From assembly GCA_021828925.1 (NCBI GenBank), contig JAJZCT010000086.1:1-9387 (forward strand): a stretch of DNA of 9,387 bases, in the 5' to 3' direction. The notes under the pieces were generated by a model, which worked only from the letters and a program-made list of their open reading frames with translations, made no database searches and was not told where the DNA came from. The stretch comes from Planctomycetota bacterium (GTDB lineage: Bacteria > Planctomycetota > Phycisphaerae > WQYP01). Shown one piece after another: positions 1 through 6,610 of the stretch (positions are counted from its first letter, which is position 1; every line of letters begins with the position of its first letter). A program made the translations under genes and the position numbers.

Positions 1-75
1 CCTAAGATTCTACCGGGTAATCGCGGTGGAACAAAGTGGAGTGGAATGTCTTTACCCATGCCAGACAAAAAGTAA
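1..75 (+). CDS. possible 3' end of an upstream gene (partial)
   Basis: Reading frame 1 is open from the left edge to a TAA at 73-75 and would encode about 24 residues ending in SLPMPDKK. The composition (Gly, Lys, Pro, Trp) looks like an ordinary protein tail. The fragment is too short to identify, and frame 2 is also open to a TGA near 92-94, so the choice of frame is uncertain. If it is real, a same-strand gene ends about 200 bases before the arabinofuranosidase. No function can be assigned. Confidence 0.22.
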   Translation, partial: PKILPGNRGGTKWSGMSLPMPDKK

Positions 76-134
76 GGAAACAAGGACAAATTGATAATTA
101 GCGGGCCGGCGGCGGCGTTATCTGATATTCACAT

Positions 135-165
135 CCGAAAATTTCGGTTATGGTACTTTTCGGTT
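135..165. promoter_or_regulatory. operator-like palindrome plus repeated half-site
   Basis: Positions 135-147 form a perfect 13-base palindrome, CCGAAA-A-TTTCGG. The right half, TTTCGGTT (142-149), recurs directly at 158-165, giving three copies of one half-site with a 16-base step between the two direct copies. It lies 112 to 142 bases upstream of the arabinofuranosidase start. This is the usual place and symmetry for a dimeric sugar-responsive regulator of the LacI, GntR or AraC kind. The regulator is unknown, and I could not place a convincing -35/-10 pair around it. Confidence 0.35.
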
Positions 166-194
166 CAGGCTCCGGCTGCAGAAAGTCGGGTGAA

Positions 195-236
195 TTTTCC
201 GGCCCAGAAAAAGCCAGGTGAACTGAGCCGGCAAAA
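195..236 (+). promoter_or_regulatory. imperfect hairpin in the arabinofuranosidase leader
   Basis: TTTTCCGGC-c-CAG (195-207) can pair with CTG-a-GCCGG-c-AAAA (223-236) around a 15-base loop. This gives a stem of about 12 pairs with one mismatch and one bulge. It ends 40 bases before the ATG at 277, so it would lie in the 5' untranslated region if transcription starts upstream. No T-run follows, so it does not look like a finished intrinsic terminator. It may be a leader structure or chance. Confidence 0.25.
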
Positions 237-265
237 TATTTCTGGTATACGGTCCATGTGCGTGC

Positions 266-269
266 GGAG
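266..269 (+). promoter_or_regulatory. ribosome binding site deciding the GH51 start
   Basis: GGAG sits 7 bases before the ATG at 277 and immediately precedes a normal signal peptide. This supports 277 as the start over the in-frame upstream codons at 91 and 256, which would put a long, non-signal-like extension ahead of the secretion signal. Confidence 0.6.
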
Positions 270-276
270 TTTTATA

Positions 277-2739
277 ATGCGTAATTCCCTTCTTAAACGA
301 ATCGGAGCGACGGGCTTGATCCTGTCGCTGGTTGCGATGGTGCTTACCGCGGGGAAACCGCTGTTGGCCGCCACGACGAACATGACCATCAACGTGGGCA
401 AGCCGGGCATTCATGTATCGCCCAATTTGTGGGGGATATTCTTTGAAGAAATTAACTACGCCGGCCAAGGCGGGCTGTATGCGCAGTTGGTGAAGAACGG
501 CACGTTTAAATGGATTGACAATCAAAATCATCCGGCGGGCTGGACGTTGGTAACGAAAGGCCGGGGCCAGGCGAGCCTGTGGGTGGATTCCAATCATGCA
601 CTCAATAAGATTAATCCTCTGGCGGCGCGTGTAACGGTGTATTACACCACGCCGGTTGGTGCCGTTAAACTGGTCAACAGCGGGTACTGGGGGATGAACT
701 TCAAAAAAGGACAATCATATAAGTTGAGTTTTTACGCACGGAAAAGCGCCAGCATGGGCGGCAGCGTTACGGCGGAACTATTGGGGGCCAACGGAACCGT
801 TTTAGGACGTAAAGTTATCTCGGGTATATCGGGTAAATGGACAAATTTTCATGCGGTATTAAAGAGCGACGGAAGTGATCCGCGGGGCAAGTTGGGTTTT
901 GTGCCCACGGGGCATGGATCGCTGTATCTGAATATTGTCAATTTATTTCCGGCGAAAACTTGGCGTGGTCTTCCGTTGCGGCCGCAGTTGGCCGATATGC
1001 TAGCGGCGCTGCATCCGTCGTTTGTGCGGTTTCCGGGGGGCAATTACATTGAAGGAAATTCTCTGGCGGAGGGATTTCTCTGGCAGAAGACTATCGGCCC
1101 GCTGGCGGATCGACCGGGGCATTGGAATCCGTGGGGATATTGGGTCACCGACGGGCTGGGGTATCTGGAATTTCTGGAAATGTGCCAGGAAATGCACGCC
1201 AAACCACTGTTCGGTTTTAACTGCGGCATTTCGCTGGGAGCCAATGATGTTGTTCCCATGGCTCAGATGGGGCCATGGGTAAAAAGCGCCATTGATTCGG
1301 TTAAGTTTGCCGATGCGCCAGCGGATACTAAATGGGGAGCCTTGCGGGCGAAATATGGCCATCCGGCACCTTTTCATTTAGATCGCATTGAAATCGGCAA
1401 TGAGGATTGGTGGAATCTCACCAACTATTACCCCCCCCGCTATAAGGTTATTTATGATGGTCTTTTATCGCAGTTCCCACATCTGAAAACCATTTACACC
1501 GGCCGGGCGCATTTGAGCAAAGCGCCGATTTATATGGTGGATGATCATTACTACAATTCGCCGAGCTGGTTCTGGGCCAACCGGCATTTATATGATCTTC
1601 GAAGCCGAACCGGCCCGAAAGTGTTTGTTGGGGAATATGCGGTAACGCATAACTGCGGCACTGGTAACTTGCGGGCGGCGTTGGCGGAAGCAGCGTTCAT
1701 GGGTGGTTTGGAACGCAATTCGGATATTGTCCGCATGGCGTCTTATGCGCCGCTGTTTGTCAATGTGCAGGGGAGCCAATGGCATCCGGATATGATCCGC
1801 TTTGACAGTTCGCGGGCCTGTGGGACGGTTTCCTATTATGTTCAACAAATGTATTCAGATAATCGCCCCACGCGCATGTTACCCCTGCAAGTGACGCATC
1901 GGCCGGTCAACGCGGTTAAGTCGGCAACAAAGGGTGTGGGAATTGGTCTGGGCGCATGGAATACGCAGTCAGAATTCCGGAATATTTCAGTTACGGCCAG
2001 CGGGAAAACGCTTTACCAATCCAACTTCACCAACGGCAGCGCCGGCTGGAAGCCGGTTGCAGGCCAATGGTCGGTGCACAATGGCGTCTATCAACAGACG
2101 GGCAGCGGTACCAATCTGATGACGGTCTTGCAGAAGCATCAGTTCCCGGCCAATTACACGCTGAATGTTCAAGCTCGGAAACTTGGCGGAGCGGAAGGAT
2201 TTTTGATCGTGTTTAATGTGCAAGGCCTGCACCATTACGTTTGGTGGAATATCGGCGGCTGGGGTGATACCTCAACAGCGTTTGAACACACCAACGGCAC
2301 GCAACGATCCGGTATGGGTTGGCACAGCCAGTTCAAAGTGCAGCCGGGGCGATGGTATACGATTCGTCTGGTAGTCCGTGGGGATCGCTTCACGGGTTAC
2401 ATCAACGGTAAAAAACTTCAATCGGAAAGCCTGATGCACTCTGGAGTGCGTTTCAGCGCTATCGCCGGGATCAATGTGCCGCAAAAAACGGTGATTGTAA
2501 AAGTCATTAACGGAACGCATCGTGCGGTTTCCGCGAACATAAACCTGCATGGAGCACCGGCTTTAGCGAATTCGGGCACAGCAATTACACTGACTGCGGC
2601 CAACGGGTCGGCGGTCAATTCACTTAGCGATCCGCACCATGTTGTACCGCATTCGGTGCCGCTGAATATTACCGGCGCAACGTTGCAATACACATTCCCG
2701 GCCCGGTCGTTTGTGATTCTGAGAATTCCGGAGCAGTGA
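277..2739 (+). CDS. secreted alpha-L-arabinofuranosidase, glycoside hydrolase family 51
   Basis: This is an exported retaining enzyme that removes terminal alpha-L-arabinofuranosyl groups from arabinoxylan, arabinan or similar polymers. From the ATG at 277 it has 820 residues. Residues 1-32 form a signal peptide: basic MRNSLLKR, a hydrophobic core, then a cut near LLAA. The GH51 N-terminal strand with GIFFEEINYAGQGGLYAQL starts at residue 53. A CBM-like sandwich spans about 75-230, and the (beta/alpha)8 barrel follows, with RFPGGNY at 251-257. The acid/base is Glu376 in GNEDW and the nucleophile is Glu453 in FVGEYAV. The C-terminal alpha-L-AF_C sandwich is interrupted at about 565-720 by a lectin-like domain (YQSNF, GWKPVAGQWSV, FTGYINGKKL) resembling DUF1080/LamG folds. 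The close spacing of the two Glu residues resembles plant-type GH51. The gene stands alone on the plus strand, converging with the neighbouring operon. The family call is firm. The exact substrate is inferred. Confidence 0.95.
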   Translation: MRNSLLKRIGATGLILSLVAMVLTAGKPLLAATTNMTINVGKPGIHVSPNLWGIFFEEINYAGQGGLYAQLVKNGTFKWIDNQNHPAGWTLVTKGRGQASLWVDSNHALNKINPLAARVTVYYTTPVGAVKLVNSGYWGMNFKKGQSYKLSFYARKSASMGGSVTAELLGANGTVLGRKVISGISGKWTNFHAVLKSDGSDPRGKLGFVPTGHGSLYLNIVNLFPAKTWRGLPLRPQLADMLAALHPSFVRFPGGNYIEGNSLAEGFLWQKTIGPLADRPGHWNPWGYWVTDGLGYLEFLEMCQEMHAKPLFGFNCGISLGANDVVPMAQMGPWVKSAIDSVKFADAPADTKWGALRAKYGHPAPFHLDRIEIGNEDWWNLTNYYPPRYKVIYDGLLSQFPHLKTIYTGRAHLSKAPIYMVDDHYYNSPSWFWANRHLYDLRSRTGPKVFVGEYAVTHNCGTGNLRAALAEAAFMGGLERNSDIVRMASYAPLFVNVQGSQWHPDMIRFDSSRACGTVSYYVQQMYSDNRPTRMLPLQVTHRPVNAVKSATKGVGIGLGAWNTQSEFRNISVTASGKTLYQSNFTNGSAGWKPVAGQWSVHNGVYQQTGSGTNLMTVLQKHQFPANYTLNVQARKLGGAEGFLIVFNVQGLHHYVWWNIGGWGDTSTAFEHTNGTQRSGMGWHSQFKVQPGRWYTIRLVVRGDRFTGYINGKKLQSESLMHSGVRFSAIAGINVPQKTVIVKVINGTHRAVSANINLHGAPALANSGTAITLTAANGSAVNSLSDPHHVVPHSVPLNITGATLQYTFPARSFVILRIPEQ

Positions 2740-2765
2740 GCGGTGCGGCAGGTCGGCGGAGCGAA

Positions 2766-2787
2766 AACCGCTGTTAAGCTGGCGGTT
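2766..2787 (-). terminator. weak candidate terminator between convergent genes
   Basis: AACCGC (2766-2771) and GCGGTT (2782-2787) pair around a 10-base loop. On the minus strand the stem is followed by further Ts (GCGGTTTTCGC), a short U-run, about 150 bases past the comF stop. On the plus strand the same stem lies 26 bases past the arabinofuranosidase stop but has no T-run after it. The stem is short, so confidence is low. Confidence 0.28.
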
Positions 2788-2885
2788 GCTGATCGAATGC
2801 GGTAGTCCGGTGCCGAAGACGGGACGTGCGATACCGACTGCGACGGTGCACAGTGCACGGTGTTATGAAGGGAAATTCCGCGTCT

Positions 2886-2909
2886 AACTCAACGCTGCCG
2901 CATTGAGCT
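2886..2909 (-). terminator. stem-loop downstream of comF
   Basis: On the minus strand AGCTCAATGC pairs with GCGTTGAGTT around a GGCA tetraloop: ten pairs, two of them G-U wobbles. It lies 31 bases past the comF stop. The wobbles become mismatches on the plus strand, so the structure favours the minus-strand transcript. No U-tract follows, so it could be a 3'-end protecting stem or a Rho-dependent end rather than a classical intrinsic terminator. The sequence faintly resembles a tRNA D-arm, but no anticodon or T-arm follows. Confidence 0.35.
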
Positions 2910-2940
2910 ACCTGTCCGCGGGGCGGGTGAATGCGGAAGG

Positions 2941-3720
2941 CTACTGGGCGTCGGGGATGGGCGCTGAGTCGGCGACGGCCAGGACGATGGCGTTGATGGA
3001 TGCGGGTTGCAGGGCGGCGGGAAGTTTACGAAATGTGGCGGCGGCGGCTTGAAGCGTGGCACCGGTGGTGCAGACATCATCCACGAGCCAGATATGCAAT
3101 CCCGAAACATCCATATTCTTCAATAGCATAAATGCGCCGCGTACATTATCGCGGCGGGCCGTGGCGCTTTGCAGGGCGGTTTGCGCGCTGGTGGCGTGTT
3201 TGCGCCGCAGCAGATCATCACAGGGCTTATCGAGAATCCCGGATAATTCCCATCCCAGTTCAAAGGCCTGATTGAAGCCACGCCTCCACTGCCGGAACCA
3301 ATGCAACGGTACGGGAACAATCTGGTCAATAGGCCCTGCGGCCGCGTGCTGTATGGCCTCGGCCATCCACGGTGCAAGAATAGCGGCCAAGGCCCAATGC
3401 CGGGCGAATTTCATGCTGTGAATCAAGCGGCTTAACGGCCCGTTGAGTGTACCCACGCGGATGATGTGGTCCAGACCGAGTTTGCGGTGCAGGCAATTCC
3501 GACAACTGCCACGCGCGGCAAATGGCCCCAGCGTGCTGCCGCAGCACTGGCAATAGGGCCAAAGCAATTGCTGACGAAGCTGGCGTTGAATATCCGGACA
3601 CAACCCGTTATCCGAGGGCGCAATACTTTGGCCGGTGACCCAGCAGGTAGGCGGAAAAATCGCGGCCAGTGGCTGCGCGCGGCGCATGACGTTGGCCAAA
3701 TTGAAACCAGCAAGGTTCAT
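2941..3720 (-). CDS. comF: ComF family protein, phosphoribosyltransferase fold
   Basis: A 259-residue protein of the ComF/GntX family. Members have an N-terminal zinc-binding segment and a type I phosphoribosyltransferase domain. In naturally competent bacteria ComF is needed for DNA uptake; in many others its role is unclear. Two CxxC pairs are seen, Cys57/Cys60 and Cys73/Cys76. The first knuckle, usually CxxC after a PP motif, is here CWVT (Cys26), so its second Cys is missing. Cys41 may compensate. IVPVPLH (134-140) and RRGFNQA (146-152) are family hallmarks. The PRPP loop is VDDVCTTG at 213-220. The ATG overlaps the upstream stop as ATGA, with GAGGAA at 3729-3734 as a ribosome site, so translation is probably coupled to the preceding gene. 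No other competence gene is visible. Length is normal for the family. Confidence 0.9.
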   Translation of the reverse strand: MNLAGFNLANVMRRAQPLAAIFPPTCWVTGQSIAPSDNGLCPDIQRQLRQQLLWPYCQCCGSTLGPFAARGSCRNCLHRKLGLDHIIRVGTLNGPLSRLIHSMKFARHWALAAILAPWMAEAIQHAAAGPIDQIVPVPLHWFRQWRRGFNQAFELGWELSGILDKPCDDLLRRKHATSAQTALQSATARRDNVRGAFMLLKNMDVSGLHIWLVDDVCTTGATLQAAAATFRKLPAALQPASINAIVLAVADSAPIPDAQ

Positions 3721-5072
3721 GGCTTTAATTCCTCAAGGAACTTCATGAACGCGTCCGCCAAGTGAGCTGCTTGCGCATCCGTGAGCGCGGCTTTCCGCCA
3801 AGTCAGGCATAAACTCAAACGGGAACGAAAGGTCGTCAGCGCAAAGACGATTGGCAACAACGGCCCCACCGGCGAAATGCGGATGTAATTTTGTACTACG
3901 TTTCCGGTGCTCGTGGTTTGATTCACCCATGACCCGGTCAGATTGACATTCGATACGCCGGCCAGGAGGGGGCAGTTCTTCTGAAAGAAAAGAGCCTTAT
4001 GGCGAGGCTGCTCATAAAGTTCAGAGAAATATTTCACCACCGCCAATTCACCGAATGCGGCGATTGCACCACTGCGCTTTTTGAACGCCGCGGTCTGTCG
4101 GGCGGCGCGGACGATAAGCTCCGTCGGCGTTTGTATCTCGGGCCTCTGGAATGTGGTAATGCAGGAACTTAAAAATAAACCGAACGTTTGATCCAAAGGC
4201 TTATCAGCCAAAGCGCGAATATCGACAATGGATCCGATGCTCACCGCCGTGCGACTGCCAGCCCACCAGCGCCGGCGCAGTTTATATCGGCTTTCCGCGG
4301 TTAACTGCCCAATGACCATGGCTATGGCGGCGAGGAAAATATCGTTTAATCGGCACTGTCTGGCTTTGGCGCAGGAAAGAAGCGTATTGAGGGTCCCATC
4401 AGGCAGCACGTGCATGGAACAACCGGCGGAGAAATCCATAGGATCCGCAAGATCAAAACGCCACGATCGGCGATGGGTAAAATAACGGCGAGCGGCGTGG
4501 AGTGTTTTCATGGGTGCAGTCAAGGAGCCGCCCCGGCTTTGGAAGAAATTATCAAAGCTTTGATCACTGATATGCAACACCGGCAGACGCTCTACCGGCG
4601 TGCCGTCGTGAACGGTCAGAATCAATCGCATAAACTCACGGATGCTCCAACTGTCGGCAATCCAATGGTCGTAAATGGTCAGCAGCCAATATCCGTTGCC
4701 TTCAGGAACGATACAAACACGTAACGGGATGTCAGTGGTGGCAAAGGGTGTGTTAAGTTCGCGGGCGGACAGCGTGGACAGCGATTCGTGACAAATTTGC
4801 ACCACAACAGTTTTGTGATTGCTGAATATGGCGCACTGATCGTGAAATTGCGGCAGCCCCAATCCAATGGCATTGATGACAGCATCGATCGCTGCCTGCC
4901 AGCGTGGAATATCACATGTACCGTCTAACTGCATGGCCTGGGCAGCATTGTACGGGCCAAGAGTGGTCCAGCTTCGCATAAGCTGTTGAAAAATATTCAG
5001 TCGCATGTTCGCGCGAATTTTATCCGGCGGTTCTCCGCCATCCAAATCGCGAGATGATGATGTCTTATTCAT
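3717..5072 (-). CDS. condensation/acyltransferase-fold protein (CoA-dependent acyltransferase superfamily)
   Basis: A 451-residue protein that looks like one unit of the chloramphenicol acetyltransferase-like fold, shared by NRPS condensation domains, PapA-type acyltransferases and wax ester/diacylglycerol synthases. The superfamily signature HHxxxDG appears as DHWIADS at 135-141. The catalytic second His (136) and the Asp (140) are kept, but the first His is Asp and the Gly is Ser. Other matching landmarks are RLNDIFLAAIA (241-251), SIVDIRAL (281-288), GLFLSS (298-303) and SNVNLTG (374-380). It has no carrier or adenylation domain and no signal peptide or membrane span. It probably transfers an acyl group in the cytoplasm; donor and acceptor are unknown. 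It starts 9 bases after the methyltransferase gene. No strong ribosome site precedes the ATG at 5072; an alternative ATG at 5006 (residue 23) begins the family-like part MRLNIFQQL. Confidence 0.72.
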   Translation of the reverse strand: MNKTSSSRDLDGGEPPDKIRANMRLNIFQQLMRSWTTLGPYNAAQAMQLDGTCDIPRWQAAIDAVINAIGLGLPQFHDQCAIFSNHKTVVVQICHESLSTLSARELNTPFATTDIPLRVCIVPEGNGYWLLTIYDHWIADSWSIREFMRLILTVHDGTPVERLPVLHISDQSFDNFFQSRGGSLTAPMKTLHAARRYFTHRRSWRFDLADPMDFSAGCSMHVLPDGTLNTLLSCAKARQCRLNDIFLAAIAMVIGQLTAESRYKLRRRWWAGSRTAVSIGSIVDIRALADKPLDQTFGLFLSSCITTFQRPEIQTPTELIVRAARQTAAFKKRSGAIAAFGELAVVKYFSELYEQPRHKALFFQKNCPLLAGVSNVNLTGSWVNQTTSTGNVVQNYIRISPVGPLLPIVFALTTFRSRLSLCLTWRKAALTDAQAAHLADAFMKFLEELKP

Positions 5073-5081
5073 GCCACACGC

Positions 5082-5732
5082 CTATGCCAAATTTCGTAAG
5101 GGTGCTCTGAAGACGCGCGGAATAAACCGCCCCGTGCGAACACAGTAGGCGACGTATGGTGCGCCATGAATCTGGCGGAGATATTGCTCCTCGCGCAGGG
5201 CTTCGAGAGTAATAAGCGTGATATGAATCAGGGCGGTTGCCAGCATTAAAAACGTCGGTACCGTTAGAAACGTACAAAGCATCAGGATAATGGACAGGGC
5301 ATAAATGGGATGCCGGACGATCCGATAGGCTCCGAGAATAATCAGTTCTGTTTTTTCGCCCGGATCAATACCAATGCGCCATGATCGGCCCATCTGCCGC
5401 CAACAAATAAATGTCAGAACCAACGCCAGTAAGCCCAGCAGCGCTGCCACGACACCGATCCACTGCGTTTGCGGTGTCATGGGCCAAAGCGGCCGCAGGT
5501 ACCAGAGGTGGGCAAAGCCACGGAAAGCCGAAACCCAGGGAAGAATGCACCAGGCGATAATGGCGGGAGTCCAAAGCAATCGCAAGCTGCGGCCGGTCTT
5601 TTCGCGCGGCAGTACATTGGGATCCTTGCCGATTTTGCGGCTAAGACGAACGGCTTTTATGATGACCGTTCCCCAGTAAATAATTACCCATAACCCTGAA
5701 GCAGCGGCTGACAATCTTGGCAGCATCAACAT
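5082..5732 (-). CDS. membrane methyltransferase, isoprenylcysteine carboxyl methyltransferase (ICMT/PEMT) family
   Basis: A 216-residue integral membrane protein. Hydrophobic stretches lie at about 9-27, 51-69, 91-111 and 145-176, the last probably a helical hairpin. The SAM-binding C-terminal half carries the family landmarks: GRSWRIGID (115-123), LGAYRIVRHPIY (133-144), Glu181-Glu182 and GAPYVAYCVRTGRFIP (190-205). The family methylates the carboxyl of prenylcysteine in eukaryotes, and phospholipids or unknown small substrates in bacteria. Bacteria lack CaaX proteins, so a lipid or an isoprenoid acid is the likelier acceptor. The gene lies 34 bases after the hydrolase gene and 9 before the acyltransferase gene, which points to a shared membrane-lipid task. 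The start has a near-perfect ribosome site at 5739-5744. The family call is firm; the substrate is unknown. Confidence 0.88.
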   Translation of the reverse strand: MLMLPRLSAAASGLWVIIYWGTVIIKAVRLSRKIGKDPNVLPREKTGRSLRLLWTPAIIAWCILPWVSAFRGFAHLWYLRPLWPMTPQTQWIGVVAALLGLLALVLTFICWRQMGRSWRIGIDPGEKTELIILGAYRIVRHPIYALSIILMLCTFLTVPTFLMLATALIHITLITLEALREEQYLRQIHGAPYVAYCVRTGRFIPRVFRAPLRNLA

Positions 5733-5738
5733 CCGTTA

Positions 5739-5744
5739 ACCTCC
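5739..5744 (-). promoter_or_regulatory. strong Shine-Dalgarno of the methyltransferase gene
   Basis: The minus strand reads GGAGGT, then 6 bases, then ATG at 5732. This is the only near-consensus ribosome site in the block; the neighbouring genes have weak or coupled initiation. It fixes the start and suggests that this cistron is translated strongly and independently. Confidence 0.7.
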
Positions 5745-5766
5745 GTAGGCCCCATCATAGCGAAGT

Positions 5767-6534
5767 TCATGGAAAACGGGGATTGTGCCATAAAGTCGCA
5801 GCCTTTACCGGGTAGTTGTGTCGGAGCTCCCAACGATGCAACGCACGTAAAACGACGCTGAGCATCAAAGATTGTACACCCGGGTTGGCACTTATATTGA
5901 TATGGTCTATACCGCTTTGATGAAACGGCACGGGCATATCGCGGACATTCAGGTTGGTTATGTGCGTCATACGGGGATTCACGGCTTTCACGGGTACGCC
6001 GCGTAAAAAAGGCATCCAGTCTGTCAGCGGATGACTTTTATAGATGACGAAGCACTGGCGGACGTTGACCGGAATGCGGGGCGGCGTCACCGGATCAAGC
6101 AATAATAGAAGCATGACTTTATACCCGTGATGTCCCAAGTATCGGGCCACCCGAATCTGGTCATCGGCACCGTAGGAGTGACCGACGAGAATAAGTGGAC
6201 CGTGAAGCATGCGGCGCTTTTCCGCGGAGAGTAAACGGTGTTCAAATGGTATATGTGCTTCATCCGCCAATGCCGCTGCGCTGATGATGTGCCGTCGATT
6301 CATCGTCCGTGAGAACGTGTCCATACCTGTTGAGAAAATTCCTAAAAATCCGCGCATGCAATACACATGTCCGGGATATCTGTCAGATTTTCCGGCACAC
6401 AAGGCCCCATGGACCGCCAGCGGATTCGCCGGCAACCCGGTCAGATCGACGCACCCTGCCAAGGGCGAAATCAGTGCCGCGGCCAAAATGAAGAACGCCA
6501 CGGCCCGCAGTCGCCGTTTAATGCTGTGATTCAA
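5767..6534 (-). CDS. alpha/beta-hydrolase-like lipoprotein
   Basis: From a proposed TTG start at 6534 this is a 255-residue exported protein. Basic NHSIKRRLR is followed by a hydrophobic run and a lipobox, SPLAGC, with Cys28 as the lipidated residue. GHSYG at 118-122 is a nucleophile elbow (Ser120). Asp147 in LLLLDPV and His211 in GIDHINI complete a plausible Ser-Asp-His triad. The segment RGFLGIFSTGMDTF just after the N-terminus recurs in a family of small lipase/thioesterase-like proteins. It probably cleaves an ester or thioester at the membrane surface; the substrate is unknown. The start is uncertain. In-frame ATGs at 6630 and 6636 overlap the epimerase gene but would put the lipobox Cys near residue 60. 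The extra stretch also uses rare codons (AGG, AGA, ATA) and contains a strong hairpin. No start has a clear ribosome site. Confidence 0.7.
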   Translation of the reverse strand: MNHSIKRRLRAVAFFILAAALISPLAGCVDLTGLPANPLAVHGALCAGKSDRYPGHVYCMRGFLGIFSTGMDTFSRTMNRRHIISAAALADEAHIPFEHRLLSAEKRRMLHGPLILVGHSYGADDQIRVARYLGHHGYKVMLLLLLDPVTPPRIPVNVRQCFVIYKSHPLTDWMPFLRGVPVKAVNPRMTHITNLNVRDMPVPFHQSGIDHINISANPGVQSLMLSVVLRALHRWELRHNYPVKAATLWHNPRFP

Positions 6535-6553
6535 CTGAACTTGTATGAGTGAT

Positions 6554-6587
6554 CTTACCAGCAAAGGCGTCAGCCTTGTCCGGTAAG
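6554..6587 (-). other. strong stem-loop after the epimerase gene
   Basis: CTTACC-xxx-AAGGC-type arms (6554-6568 and 6573-6587) pair around a four-base loop. On the minus strand this gives eight outer pairs (one G-U), a 2x2 internal loop, then five inner pairs closed by TGAC. It begins 23 bases past the epimerase stop. No T-run follows, so full termination is not expected. It could partly terminate, stabilise the upstream mRNA or mark a processing site between the epimerase and the hydrolase. Confidence 0.5.
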
Positions 6588-6610
6588 ACTCCGCCAAGGA
6601 ATTCTTGCAC

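Noticed and set aside
91..276. N-terminal extension of the arabinofuranosidase from an upstream in-frame start at 91
   Set aside because: It would place 62 residues ahead of a complete signal peptide, covers the operator-like and hairpin region, and the ATG at 277 has its own GGAG.
148..714. Antisense open frame of 188 codons under the GH51 start
   Set aside because: It is rich in Arg, His and Pro as expected for a shadow frame, has no recognisable motif, and lies opposite a certain gene.
2418..2858. Minus-strand open frame of 146 codons overlapping the GH51 end
   Set aside because: Most of it is antisense to a conserved domain; no family features or ribosome site were seen.
2870..2925. tRNA-like stretch on the minus strand (GGTAGCTCAATGC)
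   Set aside because: Only a D-arm-like part is present; there is no anticodon arm, T-arm or closing acceptor stem. It is better read as a simple stem-loop.
5026..5039. Small perfect hairpin GGCGG-AGAA-CCGCC near the acyltransferase start
   Set aside because: The stem is five pairs and is explained by the codons for GGEPP; it matters only if the true start is the later ATG at 5006.
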